Source: Bacillus sp. SB49 (GTDB lineage Bacteria; Bacillota; Bacilli; Bacillales; Halobacillaceae). From it: 64,000 bases of DNA. Position 1 is the stretch's first letter. Each line of letters begins with the position of its first letter. The notes under the pieces were generated by a model. The model ran no database searches, was not told the DNA's origin, and was given only the letters and a program-made list of their open reading frames with translations. The stretch is taken from positions 1,649,501 to 1,713,500 of the forward strand of contig NZ_CP048117.1 of the NCBI RefSeq assembly GCF_000469135.2, read 5' to 3'. Shown in pieces: positions 8,450 through 18,328 of this stretch. A program made the translations under genes and the position numbers.

Positions 8450-9247
8450 ATGGAACCCTTCAAACGGAAATCAGAGAAGCAGCTGGCTTGTTTGGAAAAC
8501 TTCCCGGAACTTGTAGCGGGAATTTCCACAAGAAGCGGCGGCTGCAGTCAAAATCCTTATCACACATTGAACATGGGGCTCCATGTCGAAGATGAAGCGG
8601 AAACCGTTGTGAAAAATAGACAAAGGCTTGCGGAGGAGCTTGCATTTCCTCTGGAAAGCTGGGTCATCGGCGAGCAGATACACGGGACGAAGATTCACGT
8701 CGTACAGAGGAGTGACCGCGGAAAGGGTGCGGCTTCCCATGCGACGGCTGTGGCCGGCGTAGATGGGCTGATCACGAAAGAGCGGGGCATACTTCTTGCG
8801 GCTTTCTTCGCGGATTGTGTTCCCCTTTACTTTTACGATCCGGAAACCGGATGGATCGGTATCGCTCATGCCGGGTGGAAAGGGACTGTAAAAGAAATGG
8901 CGGGGAAGATGCTTGACGCTCTTCTGGAGCAGGGATGCCGCAAAGAGGATATCCGTGTCATCATCGGACCGTCCATCGGGATGGAGCGCTACGAAGTCGA
9001 TGATAAAGTAGCGGATGCTGTTCCTGACGCTCACAAAAAAGCGTGTTTGATCGAGCAGGAGGCGGGGAAATATCTTCTTGACTTGAAATCGCTTCATGCC
9101 CATATGCTGATCAAGAAAGGTATCCCGTTGGAACATCTGCATGTATCGGGATATTGTACATACGAGGAAGAGGCGGTCTTTTATTCCCATCGGCGCGACC
9201 ATGGAAAAACGGGACGCATGCTCGGGTTCATCGGGCTCCCGGAATGA
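8450..9247 (+). CDS. pgeF: Peptidoglycan editing factor PgeF / multicopper-polyphenol-oxidase-like (YlmD)
   Basis: Member of the YfiH/LACC1 family. Zn-binding His/Cys motifs are seen in FADCVPLYFYD and IAHAGWKGT, plus the upstream HGTKIH. In E. coli YfiH edits cytoplasmic peptidoglycan precursors carrying L-Ser; other members act on purine nucleosides, so the exact substrate here is unknown. Start ATG 8450 is eight bases after TGAGGTG. Length 265 aa, normal. It precedes ylmE by 22 bases as in the conserved ylmDEFGH-divIVA cluster. Confidence 0.88.
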   Translation: MEPFKRKSEKQLACLENFPELVAGISTRSGGCSQNPYHTLNMGLHVEDEAETVVKNRQRLAEELAFPLESWVIGEQIHGTKIHVVQRSDRGKGAASHATAVAGVDGLITKERGILLAAFFADCVPLYFYDPETGWIGIAHAGWKGTVKEMAGKMLDALLEQGCRKEDIRVIIGPSIGMERYEVDDKVADAVPDAHKKACLIEQEAGKYLLDLKSLHAHMLIKKGIPLEHLHVSGYCTYEEEAVFYSHRRDHGKTGRMLGFIGLPE

Positions 9248-9269
9248 TAAGAGAAGAAGGAGTTTTGGA

Positions 9270-9941
9270 ATGACGGTCGAAGAAAACCTGGCAACTATCG
9301 AACAGAATATAAGACAAGCCTGTGGCAACTGCGGAAGAGCCATGGAGGAAATCACTTTGATCGCTGTTACGAAATATGTCACGATCGAGCGGGCCAGAGA
9401 AGCAGTCGCAGCAGGCGTGACCAATCTTGGTGAAAATCGTAAAGAGGGCTTGCTGGAGAAATACGATGAAATTGGCGATGATGCTTCCTGGCACTTTATC
9501 GGTTCCCTCCAGACCAGGAAAGTGAAAGATATCATTGATAAAGTTTCAGTCATCCACTCCCTGGATCGCAAATCATTAGCCAAAGAAATCGATAAACGCG
9601 CAGACAAGCCTGTTCCGTGCTTCGTCCAGGTGAACATAAGTGAAGAAGAGAGTAAACACGGCTTGCAGGCACAGGAAGTCCCTGCATTTATCGAAGCGAT
9701 CAAGGAATATTCGAATGTCCGTGTCGTAGGCCTTATGACAATGGCCCCGCATACGGACGATGAAGAGAGACTGAGGGGTGTGTTCCGTCAGTTAAGAGCT
9801 TTAAGAGACAGAATTAGAGACAAAGGGTACGCCCATGCTCCATGTGAACACTTATCGATGGGGATGAGCAACGACTACGCCTTAGCTGTCGAAGAAGGTG
9901 CGACACACGTCCGGATTGGGACAAGCCTTGTCGGTGAATAA
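9270..9941 (+). CDS. ylmE: YggS-family PLP homeostasis protein (YlmE)
   Basis: Single-domain TIM-barrel PLP-binding protein that buffers pyridoxal phosphate. The cofactor lysine is in LIAVTKYV (about residue 36); other signatures are [46 protein letters not shown] and SMGMSNDY. I chose ATG 9270 because it lies seven bases after AGAAGGAG and matches the normal length of 223 aa; the longer frame starting at 9141 is inside pgeF. Confidence 0.93.
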   Translation: MTVEENLATIEQNIRQACGNCGRAMEEITLIAVTKYVTIERAREAVAAGVTNLGENRKEGLLEKYDEIGDDASWHFIGSLQTRKVKDIIDKVSVIHSLDRKSLAKEIDKRADKPVPCFVQVNISEEESKHGLQAQEVPAFIEAIKEYSNVRVVGLMTMAPHTDDEERLRGVFRQLRALRDRIRDKGYAHAPCEHLSMGMSNDYALAVEEGATHVRIGTSLVGE

Positions 9942-9961
9942 AAAAATCAGAGGTGATAACA

Positions 9962-10411
9962 ATGAGTATGAAGAATAAATTTCGTTCTTTTTTCACATTG
10001 GATGATGAATATGAATATATCGAAGAAGAAGTAGAGGATGAGGTGGAAGAGGAGCAAACGTACAACCAGCGCTCCCAGAAGAAACAGGATACTGGTAACG
10101 TTGTATCCTTGAAGAGTGCGAAAGGCTCATCCAAAATGGTTTTGAGTGAGCCCAGCAGCTACAACGAAGCCCAGAACATCGCCGATCAACTCGTCAGCCG
10201 CCGTGCGGTCGTTATTAATCTTCAGCGCGTCGATCATATGCAGGCGAAGAGAATTGTGGATTTTTTGAGCGGCACCGTTTATGCTATAGGTGGAGATATT
10301 CAGAAACTCGGTTCACAGACGTTTCTGTGTACGCCGGATAACGTGGAGATTTCCGGATCCATTTCGGAAATGCTTTCACAGGAAGATGACGACATTAACA
10401 GAAGGTGGTAG
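9962..10411 (+). CDS. sepF: Cell division protein SepF
   Basis: Membrane-bound FtsZ-bundling protein that works with FtsA at the septum. The N-terminal short helix KNKFRSFF is the membrane anchor, followed by an acidic linker ([12 protein letters not shown]), then the globular domain with [24 protein letters not shown] and [18 protein letters not shown] 9962 is six bases after GAGGTG; a GTG at 9953 overlaps that site. Length 149 aa, normal. Four bases separate it from ylmG. Confidence 0.94.
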   Translation: MSMKNKFRSFFTLDDEYEYIEEEVEDEVEEEQTYNQRSQKKQDTGNVVSLKSAKGSSKMVLSEPSSYNEAQNIADQLVSRRAVVINLQRVDHMQAKRIVDFLSGTVYAIGGDIQKLGSQTFLCTPDNVEISGSISEMLSQEDDDINRRW

Positions 10412-10414
10412 GCC

Positions 10415-10684
10415 ATGGCGTTTTTGTTTAATATTATTGGAACGGTCATACAACTATATAGTTGGGTTTTAATCATTTATATCCTTCTTACCTGGTTTCC
10501 TGGAGCAAGGGAATCCAGCTTCGGAGAAATATTGGGAAGACTTGCGGAACCTTTCCTGGAACCGTTCCGAAGAATTATCCCGCCGCTTGGAATGATTGAC
10601 ATTTCGCCGATTGTGGCGATCCTGGTCCTTCGTTTTGCCGGGCAGGGATTGAATCAACTGTATTTCATGCTTTCAGGACTTTAA
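10415..10684 (+). CDS. ylmG: YggT-family membrane protein (YlmG)
   Basis: 89-aa protein with two hydrophobic segments (about residues 4-25 and 62-85) and the family motif between them: YILLTWFPGARES, EPFRRIIPPLG. Members are linked to division and, in cyanobacteria and plastids, nucleoid partition; no enzymatic role is known. Position between sepF and ylmH is conserved. Confidence 0.9.
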   Translation: MAFLFNIIGTVIQLYSWVLIIYILLTWFPGARESSFGEILGRLAEPFLEPFRRIIPPLGMIDISPIVAILVLRFAGQGLNQLYFMLSGL

Positions 10685-10687
10685 AAC

Positions 10688-10730
10688 AAGGAACAGGTCA
10701 TAGAGCCCGTGCTCTTTATCTGTTCCTTTT
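10688..10730 (+). terminator. Terminator-like hairpin after ylmG
   Basis: AAGGAACAG pairs with CTGTTCCTT, enclosing a second stem AGAGC/GCTCT, and TTTT overlaps the descending arm. It may terminate or attenuate transcription before ylmH. Confidence 0.65.
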
Positions 10731-10753
10731 CGTAATTATGGAGGTTGGAAGAT

Positions 10754-11545
10754 TTGGAGATCTATCAACATTTTCGCAAAGAGGAACAACCATTCATCGA
10801 CCAGGTGACGGCGATGCGGGAGGAAGTCGCCATGAAGTACCAGCGGAAGCTGACAGACTTTCTCGATCCTAGGCAGCAGATGATCGTGAAGACGATTCTC
10901 GGCAACGATCCCGACCTTATCTACGGCATGGAAGGCGGCGGTGCGTCGAATGAACGGAAACGGGCGATTCTTGCGCCGGATTATGAAATACTTGCACCGG
11001 AGGACTATCAGCTCGTTCTTTTGGAGGCGTCGTACCCGGATAAGTTCGTCACTCTGGAGCACAGGGATGTCCTCGGTGCTTTTATGTCTCTGGGCATCCG
11101 TCGCGAGAAGCTTGGTGATTTGATTGTCCGGGACGGCAAAATCCAGATCATCGCGGCGTCAGAAATCAGCGAATACATTAAAATGAACCTGACCGGCGTT
11201 AAACGCTCAAACGTCCAATTCGAAGAAAAACCGTTTTCTGCATTGCTGGAGAGCGATGAGGAATGGGCGGAAAGGGAGTCTACGGTCTCCTCACTCCGGC
11301 TTGACGTCCTCGTCAAAGAGATCTACGGTATGTCCCGTAAAAAAGCAGGTCTGTTTATTGATTCCGGTCAAGTGAAAGTGAACTACCGGGTCGTGGAAGA
11401 TCCCGCCTTTTCTCTGGAAGAAGGAGACATGCTTTCCCTTAGAGGAAAAGGGAGAAGCAGGCTGCTTCAAGTGCTCGGCCAGACGAAAAAAGAGAAATAC
11501 AAGGTGAAGACAGCTAAATTAAATGGAACGAATCCTTCGAAATAG
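10754..11545 (+). CDS. ylmH: S4-domain RNA-binding protein YlmH
   Basis: Two domains: an N-terminal region beginning EIYQHFRKEEQPFIDQ with DFLDPRQQ and GGASNERKRA, and a C-terminal S4 RNA-binding domain (LDVLVKEIYGMSRKKAG, SGQVKVNYRVV, GDMLSLRGKGR). Recent work on B. subtilis YlmH links it to rescue of obstructed 50S subunits, parallel to RqcH, which is also in this window. I place the start at TTG 10754, nine bases after GGAGG; the TTG at 10745 overlaps that site. Length 263 aa, normal. Confidence 0.9.
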   Translation: MEIYQHFRKEEQPFIDQVTAMREEVAMKYQRKLTDFLDPRQQMIVKTILGNDPDLIYGMEGGGASNERKRAILAPDYEILAPEDYQLVLLEASYPDKFVTLEHRDVLGAFMSLGIRREKLGDLIVRDGKIQIIAASEISEYIKMNLTGVKRSNVQFEEKPFSALLESDEEWAERESTVSSLRLDVLVKEIYGMSRKKAGLFIDSGQVKVNYRVVEDPAFSLEEGDMLSLRGKGRSRLLQVLGQTKKEKYKVKTAKLNGTNPSK

Positions 11546-11564
11546 CAGGATTTGGCCGTTCCAT
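11523..11564 (+). repeat. Long hairpin spanning the ylmH stop codon
   Basis: ATGGAACGAATCC pairs with GGATT...CCGTTCCAT (a TGG bulge), with the ylmH stop codon in the loop. There is no T-tract, so it is not a classical terminator; it could limit read-through or stabilise mRNA upstream of divIVA. Confidence 0.45.
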
Positions 11565-11610
11565 GTCGAAATGGAATACGTACATGGATTTGATATAGGA
11601 GGTGGATGGT

Positions 11611-12132
11611 GTGCCTTTAACACCACTGGATATTCATAATAAAGAATTTACGAAGGGTTTTCGCGGCTACGACGAAGATGAAGTAAATGAGTTCCTGGAT
11701 CAGGTGATCAAGGACTACGAAATCGTCATACGTCAAAAGAAAGAGCTTGAGCGCGAGGTCACGCAGCTGAATGAGCGTCTCAGCCATTTCAATACAATTG
11801 AAACAACGCTCAACAAGTCGATCCTGGTAGCACAGGAGACGGCCGAGGAAGTAAGAAACAACGCAAATAAAGAATCGAAGCTGATTGTAAAAGAAGCAGA
11901 GAAGAATGCCGATCGTATCATCAATGAGGCTCTTGAGAAATCCCGCCGCCTTTCCATTGAAGTGGAAGAAATGAAGAAGCAGGCAAAAGTGTTCAAGACA
12001 CGCTTGCGTATGCTGGTGGAAGCCCAGATTGATATGATTGAAAACGATGATTGGAACCACATCTTCCAGACGGAAATCGATGATGAAACGGATGTGGAAG
12101 AAGAAGAAAAGGCGTACAGCCCGCAGGCGTAA
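11611..12132 (+). CDS. divIVA: Septum/pole-targeting coiled-coil protein DivIVA
   Basis: Binds negatively curved membrane and recruits MinJ and the chromosome-anchoring machinery. The N-terminal lipid-binding domain reads PLTPLDIHNKEFTKGFRGYD with DEDEVNEFLDQV. Then follows coiled coil over about residues 30-145, including ETTLNKSILVAQETAEE and KEAEKNADRIINEALEKS. The tail is acidic. GTG 11611 is seven bases after AGGAGGT and gives the conserved PLTP N-terminus; the ATG-like upstream frame start overlaps the ribosome-binding site. Length 173 aa. No ileS follows, unlike most Bacillaceae. Confidence 0.95.
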   Translation: MPLTPLDIHNKEFTKGFRGYDEDEVNEFLDQVIKDYEIVIRQKKELEREVTQLNERLSHFNTIETTLNKSILVAQETAEEVRNNANKESKLIVKEAEKNADRIINEALEKSRRLSIEVEEMKKQAKVFKTRLRMLVEAQIDMIENDDWNHIFQTEIDDETDVEEEEKAYSPQA

Positions 12133-12207
12133 GGGACGTACATAAGGATAAAGCAATTCTTTCATTATAGGTTTTTAATTCAGATCAACGGATGTACCTG
12201 TGTATAG

Positions 12208-12241
12208 AAGATGCCGCCCTCTAATTGGACGGCATCTTTTC
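12208..12241 (+). terminator. Terminator after divIVA
   Basis: AAGATGCCG pairs with CGGCATCTT, followed by TTTCT. It closes the sepF-divIVA group. Confidence 0.88.
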
Positions 12242-12260
12242 TATGGGCAGGTCGATTTTA

Positions 12261-12269
12261 TGGTACAAT
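12261..12269 (+). promoter_or_regulatory. Extended -10 promoter for lspA
   Basis: TGGTACAAT with TACAAT at 12264-12269, about 30 bases before lspA. No convincing -35 hexamer. Confidence 0.4.
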
Positions 12270-12300
12270 AGCCTAGGAATATGTTTGATGGAGGACGCTT

Positions 12301-12774
12301 ATGTATGTGTATTATTTGATTATCATTGCATTGATTGCGCTTGATCAATGGACCAAATGGCTCGTCGTGACTAAAATGAATCTCGGCGAGAGCATTACGA
12401 TTATAGAAGATTTCTTCTACCTGACCTCGCACCGAAACCAGGGAGCCGCATGGGGGATTCTGCAGGGGCAGATGTGGTTCTTCTATATCATCACGGTTCT
12501 TGTGATTGCTTTTGTCGTTTATTACCTGCATCAATATGGCAGAAAAAGCCGTTTTGTCGGTGTCGCGCTAGCATTTATTCTTGCCGGTGCCGTCGGGAAC
12601 TTCATTGACCGCGTGTTCCGTAAAGAAGTCGTTGATTTCGCGAACACGTACATTTTCACGTACAATTTTCCGATATTTAATATCGCCGATTCGTCCCTCG
12701 TCATAGGAGTAATCCTTATCATGATCGCTACATTCGTCGACGAGCGGAGAAAGAAAGGAAGTTTGAACTCTTGA
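12301..12774 (+). CDS. lspA: Lipoprotein signal peptidase II
   Basis: Aspartic membrane protease that cleaves prolipoprotein signal peptides. Four membrane segments (about residues 3-18, 58-78, 86-103, 128-148). Catalytic aspartates are in GNFIDR (Asp103) and NIADSS (Asp130), and the conserved Asp15 (ALDQWTKW) and Asn100 are present. ATG 12301 follows GGAGG by six bases. Length 157 aa. Overlaps the next gene by four bases. A substrate, the vWA lipoprotein at 28390, is in the same window. Confidence 0.95.
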   Translation: MYVYYLIIIALIALDQWTKWLVVTKMNLGESITIIEDFFYLTSHRNQGAAWGILQGQMWFFYIITVLVIAFVVYYLHQYGRKSRFVGVALAFILAGAVGNFIDRVFRKEVVDFANTYIFTYNFPIFNIADSSLVIGVILIMIATFVDERRKKGSLNS

Positions 12775-13682
12775 GTGAACAGTATATCGTAACAGAGAAT
12801 GATCAATCATCACGCATCGATAAACTCTTGGCAGAACTGATTGAAGACGCCTCCCGTTCCCAGATCCAGGGGTGGCTGAAAGACGGCGTCGTCAAAGTTG
12901 ACGATCAGCCGGTGAAGAGCAATTATAAAGTACAGGAAGGTAATGTCATCACATGGTATATCCCGGAGCCGGAGCCGATGGATATCCTTCCGGAAGATAT
13001 TCCGCTTGATGTTGTCTACGAAGATGAAGATGTGATTGTGGTCAACAAACCATCCGGTATGGTGATCCACCCGTCTGCGGGACACTATTCCGGTACACTC
13101 GTTAATGCTCTTCTGCATCATTGCGATGACTTGTCAGGCATCAACGGTGTCGAGCGCCCGGGTATCGTCCACAGGATCGATAAAGATACAAGCGGCCTGC
13201 TGATGGTAGCTAAAAATGATGTGGCACACCAATCATTGGCACGCCAGCTGTCTGAGAAATCGGTGGAGCGTAAATATGTGGCTATCGTTCATGGAGACAT
13301 CACACACGAATACGGTACCATTGATGCCCCGATCGGCCGGGATACGAGGGACCGCCAGCGAATGGCCGTCGTCGATAACGGACGCGATGCGGTCACCCAT
13401 TTTCGTGTGCTGCAGCACTTTGAAGACTATACGTTGGTAGAGTGCCGTCTGGAAACCGGACGTACCCACCAGATTCGTGTACACATGCGCTATATCAGCC
13501 ATCCGCTTGCTGGAGATCCGAAGTACGGCCCGCGCAAAACGCTCGATTTGGACGGACAGGCTCTTCATGCCAAATTGCTTGGTTTTGAGCATCCTCGCAC
13601 CGGGGAATGGAAGCAGTTCGAAGTGGAACCGCCGGAGGAATTCAAGGAAGCTCTTCGTTATTTGGAGACAAGAGAAGGATAA
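12771..13682 (+). CDS. RluD-family 23S rRNA pseudouridine synthase (YlyB)
   Basis: N-terminal S4 domain ([20 protein letters not shown] in parts: [22 protein letters not shown]) followed by the RluA/RluD catalytic domain with [16 protein letters not shown], whose Asp is the catalytic nucleophile, and RTHQIRVHM. It modifies uridines in large-subunit rRNA; exact sites are not predictable from sequence. TTG start at 12771 overlaps the lspA stop and follows AAAGGAAG. Length 303 aa. In B. subtilis ylyB also sits between lspA and pyrR. Confidence 0.93.
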   Translation: MSEQYIVTENDQSSRIDKLLAELIEDASRSQIQGWLKDGVVKVDDQPVKSNYKVQEGNVITWYIPEPEPMDILPEDIPLDVVYEDEDVIVVNKPSGMVIHPSAGHYSGTLVNALLHHCDDLSGINGVERPGIVHRIDKDTSGLLMVAKNDVAHQSLARQLSEKSVERKYVAIVHGDITHEYGTIDAPIGRDTRDRQRMAVVDNGRDAVTHFRVLQHFEDYTLVECRLETGRTHQIRVHMRYISHPLAGDPKYGPRKTLDLDGQALHAKLLGFEHPRTGEWKQFEVEPPEEFKEALRYLETREG

Positions 13683-13697
13683 TTGTCGAATCCCTTC

Positions 13698-14415
<718 letters not shown>

Positions 14416-14430
14416 AACAGATAATCCGGT

Positions 14431-14536
14431 CCTTTAAAGGAAGTCCCGTGAGGCTTCAAAGGTTCGTATCGATGAGCGTGTATCGTTGTACACGTCTACC
14501 TCTTTGCGTACCTAGGGACGCAAAGGGGTTTTTTTA
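14431..14536 (+). promoter_or_regulatory. PyrR attenuator 2 (pyrR-pyrP)
   Basis: PyrR-binding loop AGTCCCGTGAGGCT at 14442-14455, flanked by CCTTT/AAAGG. Terminator stem CCTCTTTGCGT/ACGCAAAGGGG at 14499-14528, with seven T residues. Confidence 0.93.
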
Positions 14537-14583
14537 TGCCCCTTTGCTCCCCATGACTGTGACTGATCTAAGGAGGAATCATC

Positions 14584-15978
14584 ATGACAAAACATAATCC
14601 AGCATTGGATATCCACGACGTACCAAAATTACACAAATGGCTCACCCTAAGCCTCCAGCATCTATTCGCCATGTTCGGAGCGACGGTTCTTGTACCGTTC
14701 CTCACCGGCTTGTCCCCGTCGGTCGCCCTCGTATCAAGCGGCTTCGGGACGCTGGCCTATCTGCTGATTACCAGAGGAAAGATCCCGGCTTATCTCGGAT
14801 CAAGTTTCGCTTTCATCTATCCGATCATGGAAGTATCGAAGACACACGGGGTAGAAGGAGCAATGGTCGGAAGCTTTCTATCCGGCCTTGTGTACGGGCT
14901 TATCGCATTATTAATCAGCATCTTCGGTACGAACTGGTTAATGAAAATTCTCCCGCCGATTGTGGTAGGTCCGGTGATCATTGTCATCGGTTTAGGTCTT
15001 TCCTCGACCGCGATTGACATGGCGATGTACCTCCCGGGCCAGGAAGAAAACATTTACAGCGGAACACACTTCATGGTCGCCCTTGTTACGCTCGCGTTGA
15101 CGATTATCGCATCGATTTTCTTCAAAGGATTCTTCTCCCTTCTTCCGATATTGTTCGGAATCGTTGGAGGCTATGTTTTCGCCCTCACCCAGGGGATTGT
15201 AGATACGACTGAAATACAGGCGGAGTGGTCGGCTGTTACATCTTCAGACTCTCTCGGAGGGTTCCTTAGTGCAGTATTCCATACACCGGATTTCGTAGTC
15301 CCGTTTGCTGATTTCTCCCCGTTCGATGTGTTCAGCTGGGAAATCGTCTTCCTGATGGTTCCCTTCGCTCTCGTTACAATCACCGAACACACGGGAGATC
15401 AAATGGTGTTATCCAAAGTTGTCGGACGGAACTTCCTTAAGAATCCCGGACTTGATAAATCGATCCTCGGAGACGGAGTGGCGACGATGATCGCCTCCTG
15501 TCTCGGCGGCCCTCCGAACACAACCTACGGAGAGAATATCGGTGTCCTGGCGATCACCAGAGTCTACAGCGTGTTCGTCATTGGAGGAGCGGCGGTCATT
15601 GCCATCTTCTTCGGATTCGTCAGTATGATCACCGCAGTCATCGGTTCGATACCGAGTGCTGTGATGGGAGGCGTTTCGATCCTTCTTTTCGGGATCATCG
15701 CCTCCAGCGGCCTGCGCATGCTGATCGATAACCAGATCGACTTCGGTGAAAAGAGAAATCTGATCATCGCATCTGTCATCCTTGTTATCGGAGTCGGTGG
15801 TGCGTTCGTCCAAGTGACCGACAGCATCCAAATTGCCGGTATGGCTTTAGCTGCAATCATCGGCGTCCTGTTGAACCTGATTCTGCCCGGCAAAGAAAAG
15901 GGCATCGGCAATGGCAATATGTTCGAAGCTCCGGAAGATATGGACAAAGAGAAAGACAATCATCACGCAGCTTCCTGA
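14584..15978 (+). CDS. pyrP: Uracil permease (NCS2 family)
   Basis: Uracil:proton symporter of the NCS2/UraA family; 464 aa with about 14 hydrophobic segments. Signatures are HLFAMFGATVLVPFLTGLSPS near the N-terminus, the substrate-site region ITEHTGDQMVLSKVVG, and GGPPNTTYGENIGVLAITRVYS at the second half-helix (GPPNTTYGENIG). ATG 14584 follows AAGGAGGAATC. The acidic C-terminal tail is short. Regulated by the attenuator immediately upstream. Confidence 0.95.
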   Translation: MTKHNPALDIHDVPKLHKWLTLSLQHLFAMFGATVLVPFLTGLSPSVALVSSGFGTLAYLLITRGKIPAYLGSSFAFIYPIMEVSKTHGVEGAMVGSFLSGLVYGLIALLISIFGTNWLMKILPPIVVGPVIIVIGLGLSSTAIDMAMYLPGQEENIYSGTHFMVALVTLALTIIASIFFKGFFSLLPILFGIVGGYVFALTQGIVDTTEIQAEWSAVTSSDSLGGFLSAVFHTPDFVVPFADFSPFDVFSWEIVFLMVPFALVTITEHTGDQMVLSKVVGRNFLKNPGLDKSILGDGVATMIASCLGGPPNTTYGENIGVLAITRVYSVFVIGGAAVIAIFFGFVSMITAVIGSIPSAVMGGVSILLFGIIASSGLRMLIDNQIDFGEKRNLIIASVILVIGVGGAFVQVTDSIQIAGMALAAIIGVLLNLILPGKEKGIGNGNMFEAPEDMDKEKDNHHAAS

Positions 15979-15999
15979 AATAACCAACACTCAGTCACG

Positions 16000-16099
16000 T
16001 TTTAACCGAGTCCTGTGAGGCTCAGAAAGGTGTACGAGGGATTGGCTCGTTACGCATGCAGCGAGCACGACACCCCCAGACGCCTGGGGGTGTTTTTTA
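16000..16099 (+). promoter_or_regulatory. PyrR attenuator 3 (pyrP-pyrB)
   Basis: PyrR-binding loop AGTCCTGTGAGGCT at 16009-16022. Terminator stem ACACCCCCAG/CTGGGGGTGT at 16070-16093, with a T-tract. The loop differs from attenuators 1 and 2 by one base (T for C), within the known consensus. Confidence 0.93.
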
Positions 16100-16141
16100 T
16101 ACCCTTCGTATCTCTATTATCACAAGATTGGAGAGATGAGA

Positions 16142-17038
16142 ATGCCTGCAATAGAATCCTTGTCCCATTTATTATCCATGAAGAAGCTGTCCAATGAGAG
16201 GATCATGCACTTGTTTGCAACGGCGAAACATATGGAGGAGACGGATCGTCTTCCTTCTTATCAAGGGAGGTTCGCTGCCAACTTATTTTTAGAGCCGAGC
16301 ACAAGAACGAAGAGCAGTTTCCACATCGCCGAACGCAGACTCGGAATGGACGTTCTTCACCTCGATGATGCAGCCTCAAGCGTCACGAAAGGAGAAAGCT
16401 TGTACGATACGCTGAAAACGCTGGAGTCGATCGGCGTCGACCTCGCCGTCGTCAGGCAGTCGGAAACAGGCATCCTGCAGGAATGTACCAAAGGATTGAA
16501 CCTTTCGATCGTGAACGCTGGAGACGGCTGCGGAGAGCATCCGACACAGTCGCTTTTGGATCTCTATACGATCCACGAACATTTTAAGAGTTTCAAAGGT
16601 CTGGAAGTAACGATTGCCGGTGACTTGAAACACAGCCGAGTCGCGAGATCCAATGCCCACGCCCTGAAACAATTAGGCGCAAACGTCACATTCGTGACAA
16701 AGCCGGAATGGCAGGACCCGACTCTTACAGATCAATACATAACGATGGACGAAGCGGTCGATCGTTGTGATGCCCTGATGCTGCTGCGCATTCAACATGA
16801 AAGACATGAACAAGGTGCCTCTGTCCTGTCGTATTTAGATCAGTTTGGATTGACGAAAGAGAGAGAAGCACGCATGGGGGAACACAGCATCATTCTGCAC
16901 CCTGCTCCAGTGAACAGGGGAGTAGAAATCGACAGCGACCTTGTAGAATCCAGTAAATCAAGGATCTTTACCCAAATGAAGAACGGCGTGACGGTGCGTA
17001 TGGCCGTCATCGACGCATTGATGAAAGGGGAACTTTAA
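16142..17038 (+). CDS. pyrB: Aspartate carbamoyltransferase catalytic subunit
   Basis: Condenses carbamoyl phosphate and aspartate in pyrimidine synthesis. Carbamoyl-phosphate site FLEPSTRTKSSFHIAE (residues ~47-62), NAGDGCGEHPTQSLLDL, GDLKHSRVARSN and the HPAPVNRGVEI segment are intact. No regulatory chain pyrI is present, as in Bacillus. ATG 16142 is eight bases after GGAG; the ATG at 16136 abuts that site. Length 298 aa. The next gene begins immediately after its stop codon. Confidence 0.96.
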   Translation: MPAIESLSHLLSMKKLSNERIMHLFATAKHMEETDRLPSYQGRFAANLFLEPSTRTKSSFHIAERRLGMDVLHLDDAASSVTKGESLYDTLKTLESIGVDLAVVRQSETGILQECTKGLNLSIVNAGDGCGEHPTQSLLDLYTIHEHFKSFKGLEVTIAGDLKHSRVARSNAHALKQLGANVTFVTKPEWQDPTLTDQYITMDEAVDRCDALMLLRIQHERHEQGASVLSYLDQFGLTKEREARMGEHSIILHPAPVNRGVEIDSDLVESSKSRIFTQMKNGVTVRMAVIDALMKGEL

Positions 17039-18328
17039 ATGAAGAAGAAAATCATCAACGGTAAACGAATAGTCGAAGGCAGCCTGGAGTCCTGTGAAGT
17101 AGTCATCGAGGATGGACATATAGTCGAGATCGAGACTACAGCAGGGGAGGCAGATGAGGTCATCGATGCAGGAGGTAACCTTATCCTGCCGGGATTCGTG
17201 GATGTCCACGTTCATTTGAGGGAACCGGGAGGAGAAGCGAAGGAAACGATCGCAACGGGAACACAAGCGGCAGCGAAAGGCGGGTTTACAACCGTCTGTG
17301 CCATGCCGAATACGACGCCGGTTCCGGATTCCGTGGAGATAATGAAGCAGGTCCAAGCGGTTATCGATCGGGATGCCGTCATCCGAGTCCTCCCTTATGC
17401 GTCGATCACCACAAGGCAGGTAGGGAAAGAGCTTGTCGATATGGAAGCACTCAGCAGCCTTGGTACGTTTGCATTCACAGACGACGGTGTCGGAGTCCAG
17501 ACAGCAGGTACGATGTATGAGGCGATGAAGGAAGCAGCGAAGTACGGAAAAGCGATCGTTGCTCACTGTGAAGATAATTCTCTTGTTTATAAGGGTGTCT
17601 CCCACCTTGGAGAGGTGAGTGAGAGGCTTGATCTCCCGGGTATCGCGAATGTGGCAGAATCGGTCCAGATTGCCAGGGATGTCCTGCTCGCAGAAGCGAC
17701 AGGGTGCCATTACCACGTGTGCCACGTCTCGACGAAGGAATCTGTGAGGGTGATCCGTGATGCGAAGCGAGCCGGCATTCACGTGACAGCGGAAGTGACA
17801 CCGCACCACTTGCTTTTGAATGAAGCGGACGTCAAAGAAGATGATGCTTTCTTTAAAATGAATCCTCCGCTCCGTTCCAAAGAGGATCATCAGGCACTGA
17901 TCGACGGTTTGCTGGACGGAACGCTTGATTTCATTGCGACAGACCATGCGCCTCATACGGAAGAAGAGAAGCAGCAGGGCTTCCTATACTCGCCGTTCGG
18001 GATTACAGGATTGGAAACAGCATTCCCGCTTCTCTACACGCACCTGGTAGGTAAGGGAGTCCTTGATTTGGAACAACTTGTCGGGCTGTTAAGCCGGAAA
18101 CCTGCAGAAACCTTCGGGCTTCCATACGGGACGCTCAAGGTCGGTGCTCCTGCCGATATTACATTGATAGATTTGGAAACAGAAAAGGCGATCGACCGCC
18201 AAACATTCGTATCGAAAGGGAAAAATACACCGTTTGACGGCTGGAAGGTGAAAGGCTGGCCGGTACGTACACTAATGAATGGAAATACAGTTTGGGAGGA
18301 GAGTTCATATGAAACAACTCGTGCTTGA
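17039..18328 (+). CDS. pyrC: Dihydroorotase (class I)
   Basis: Zinc amidohydrolase that cyclises carbamoyl aspartate. Metal-site motif [16 protein letters not shown] at about residues 58-73, [28 protein letters not shown] and [12 protein letters not shown] are all present, so it should be active. Length 429 aa, typical of Bacillus PyrC. It overlaps carA by 20 bases, pointing to translational coupling. Confidence 0.96.
   Translation: MKKKIINGKRIVEGSLESCEVVIEDGHIVEIETTAGEADEVIDAGGNLILPGFVDVHVHLREPGGEAKETIATGTQAAAKGGFTTVCAMPNTTPVPDSVEIMKQVQAVIDRDAVIRVLPYASITTRQVGKELVDMEALSSLGTFAFTDDGVGVQTAGTMYEAMKEAAKYGKAIVAHCEDNSLVYKGVSHLGEVSERLDLPGIANVAESVQIARDVLLAEATGCHYHVCHVSTKESVRVIRDAKRAGIHVTAEVTPHHLLLNEADVKEDDAFFKMNPPLRSKEDHQALIDGLLDGTLDFIATDHAPHTEEEKQQGFLYSPFGITGLETAFPLLYTHLVGKGVLDLEQLVGLLSRKPAETFGLPYGTLKVGAPADITLIDLETEKAIDRQTFVSKGKNTPFDGWKVKGWPVRTLMNGNTVWEESSYETTRA

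Noticed and set aside
8471-9703. 410-codon minus-strand open frame
   Set aside because: It is antisense to pgeF and ylmE, which are clearly coding on the plus strand; the length is a by-product of codon bias.
16958-17956. 332-codon minus-strand open frame
   Set aside because: Antisense to pyrC with all its active-site motifs; Cys/Arg/His-rich shadow translation.
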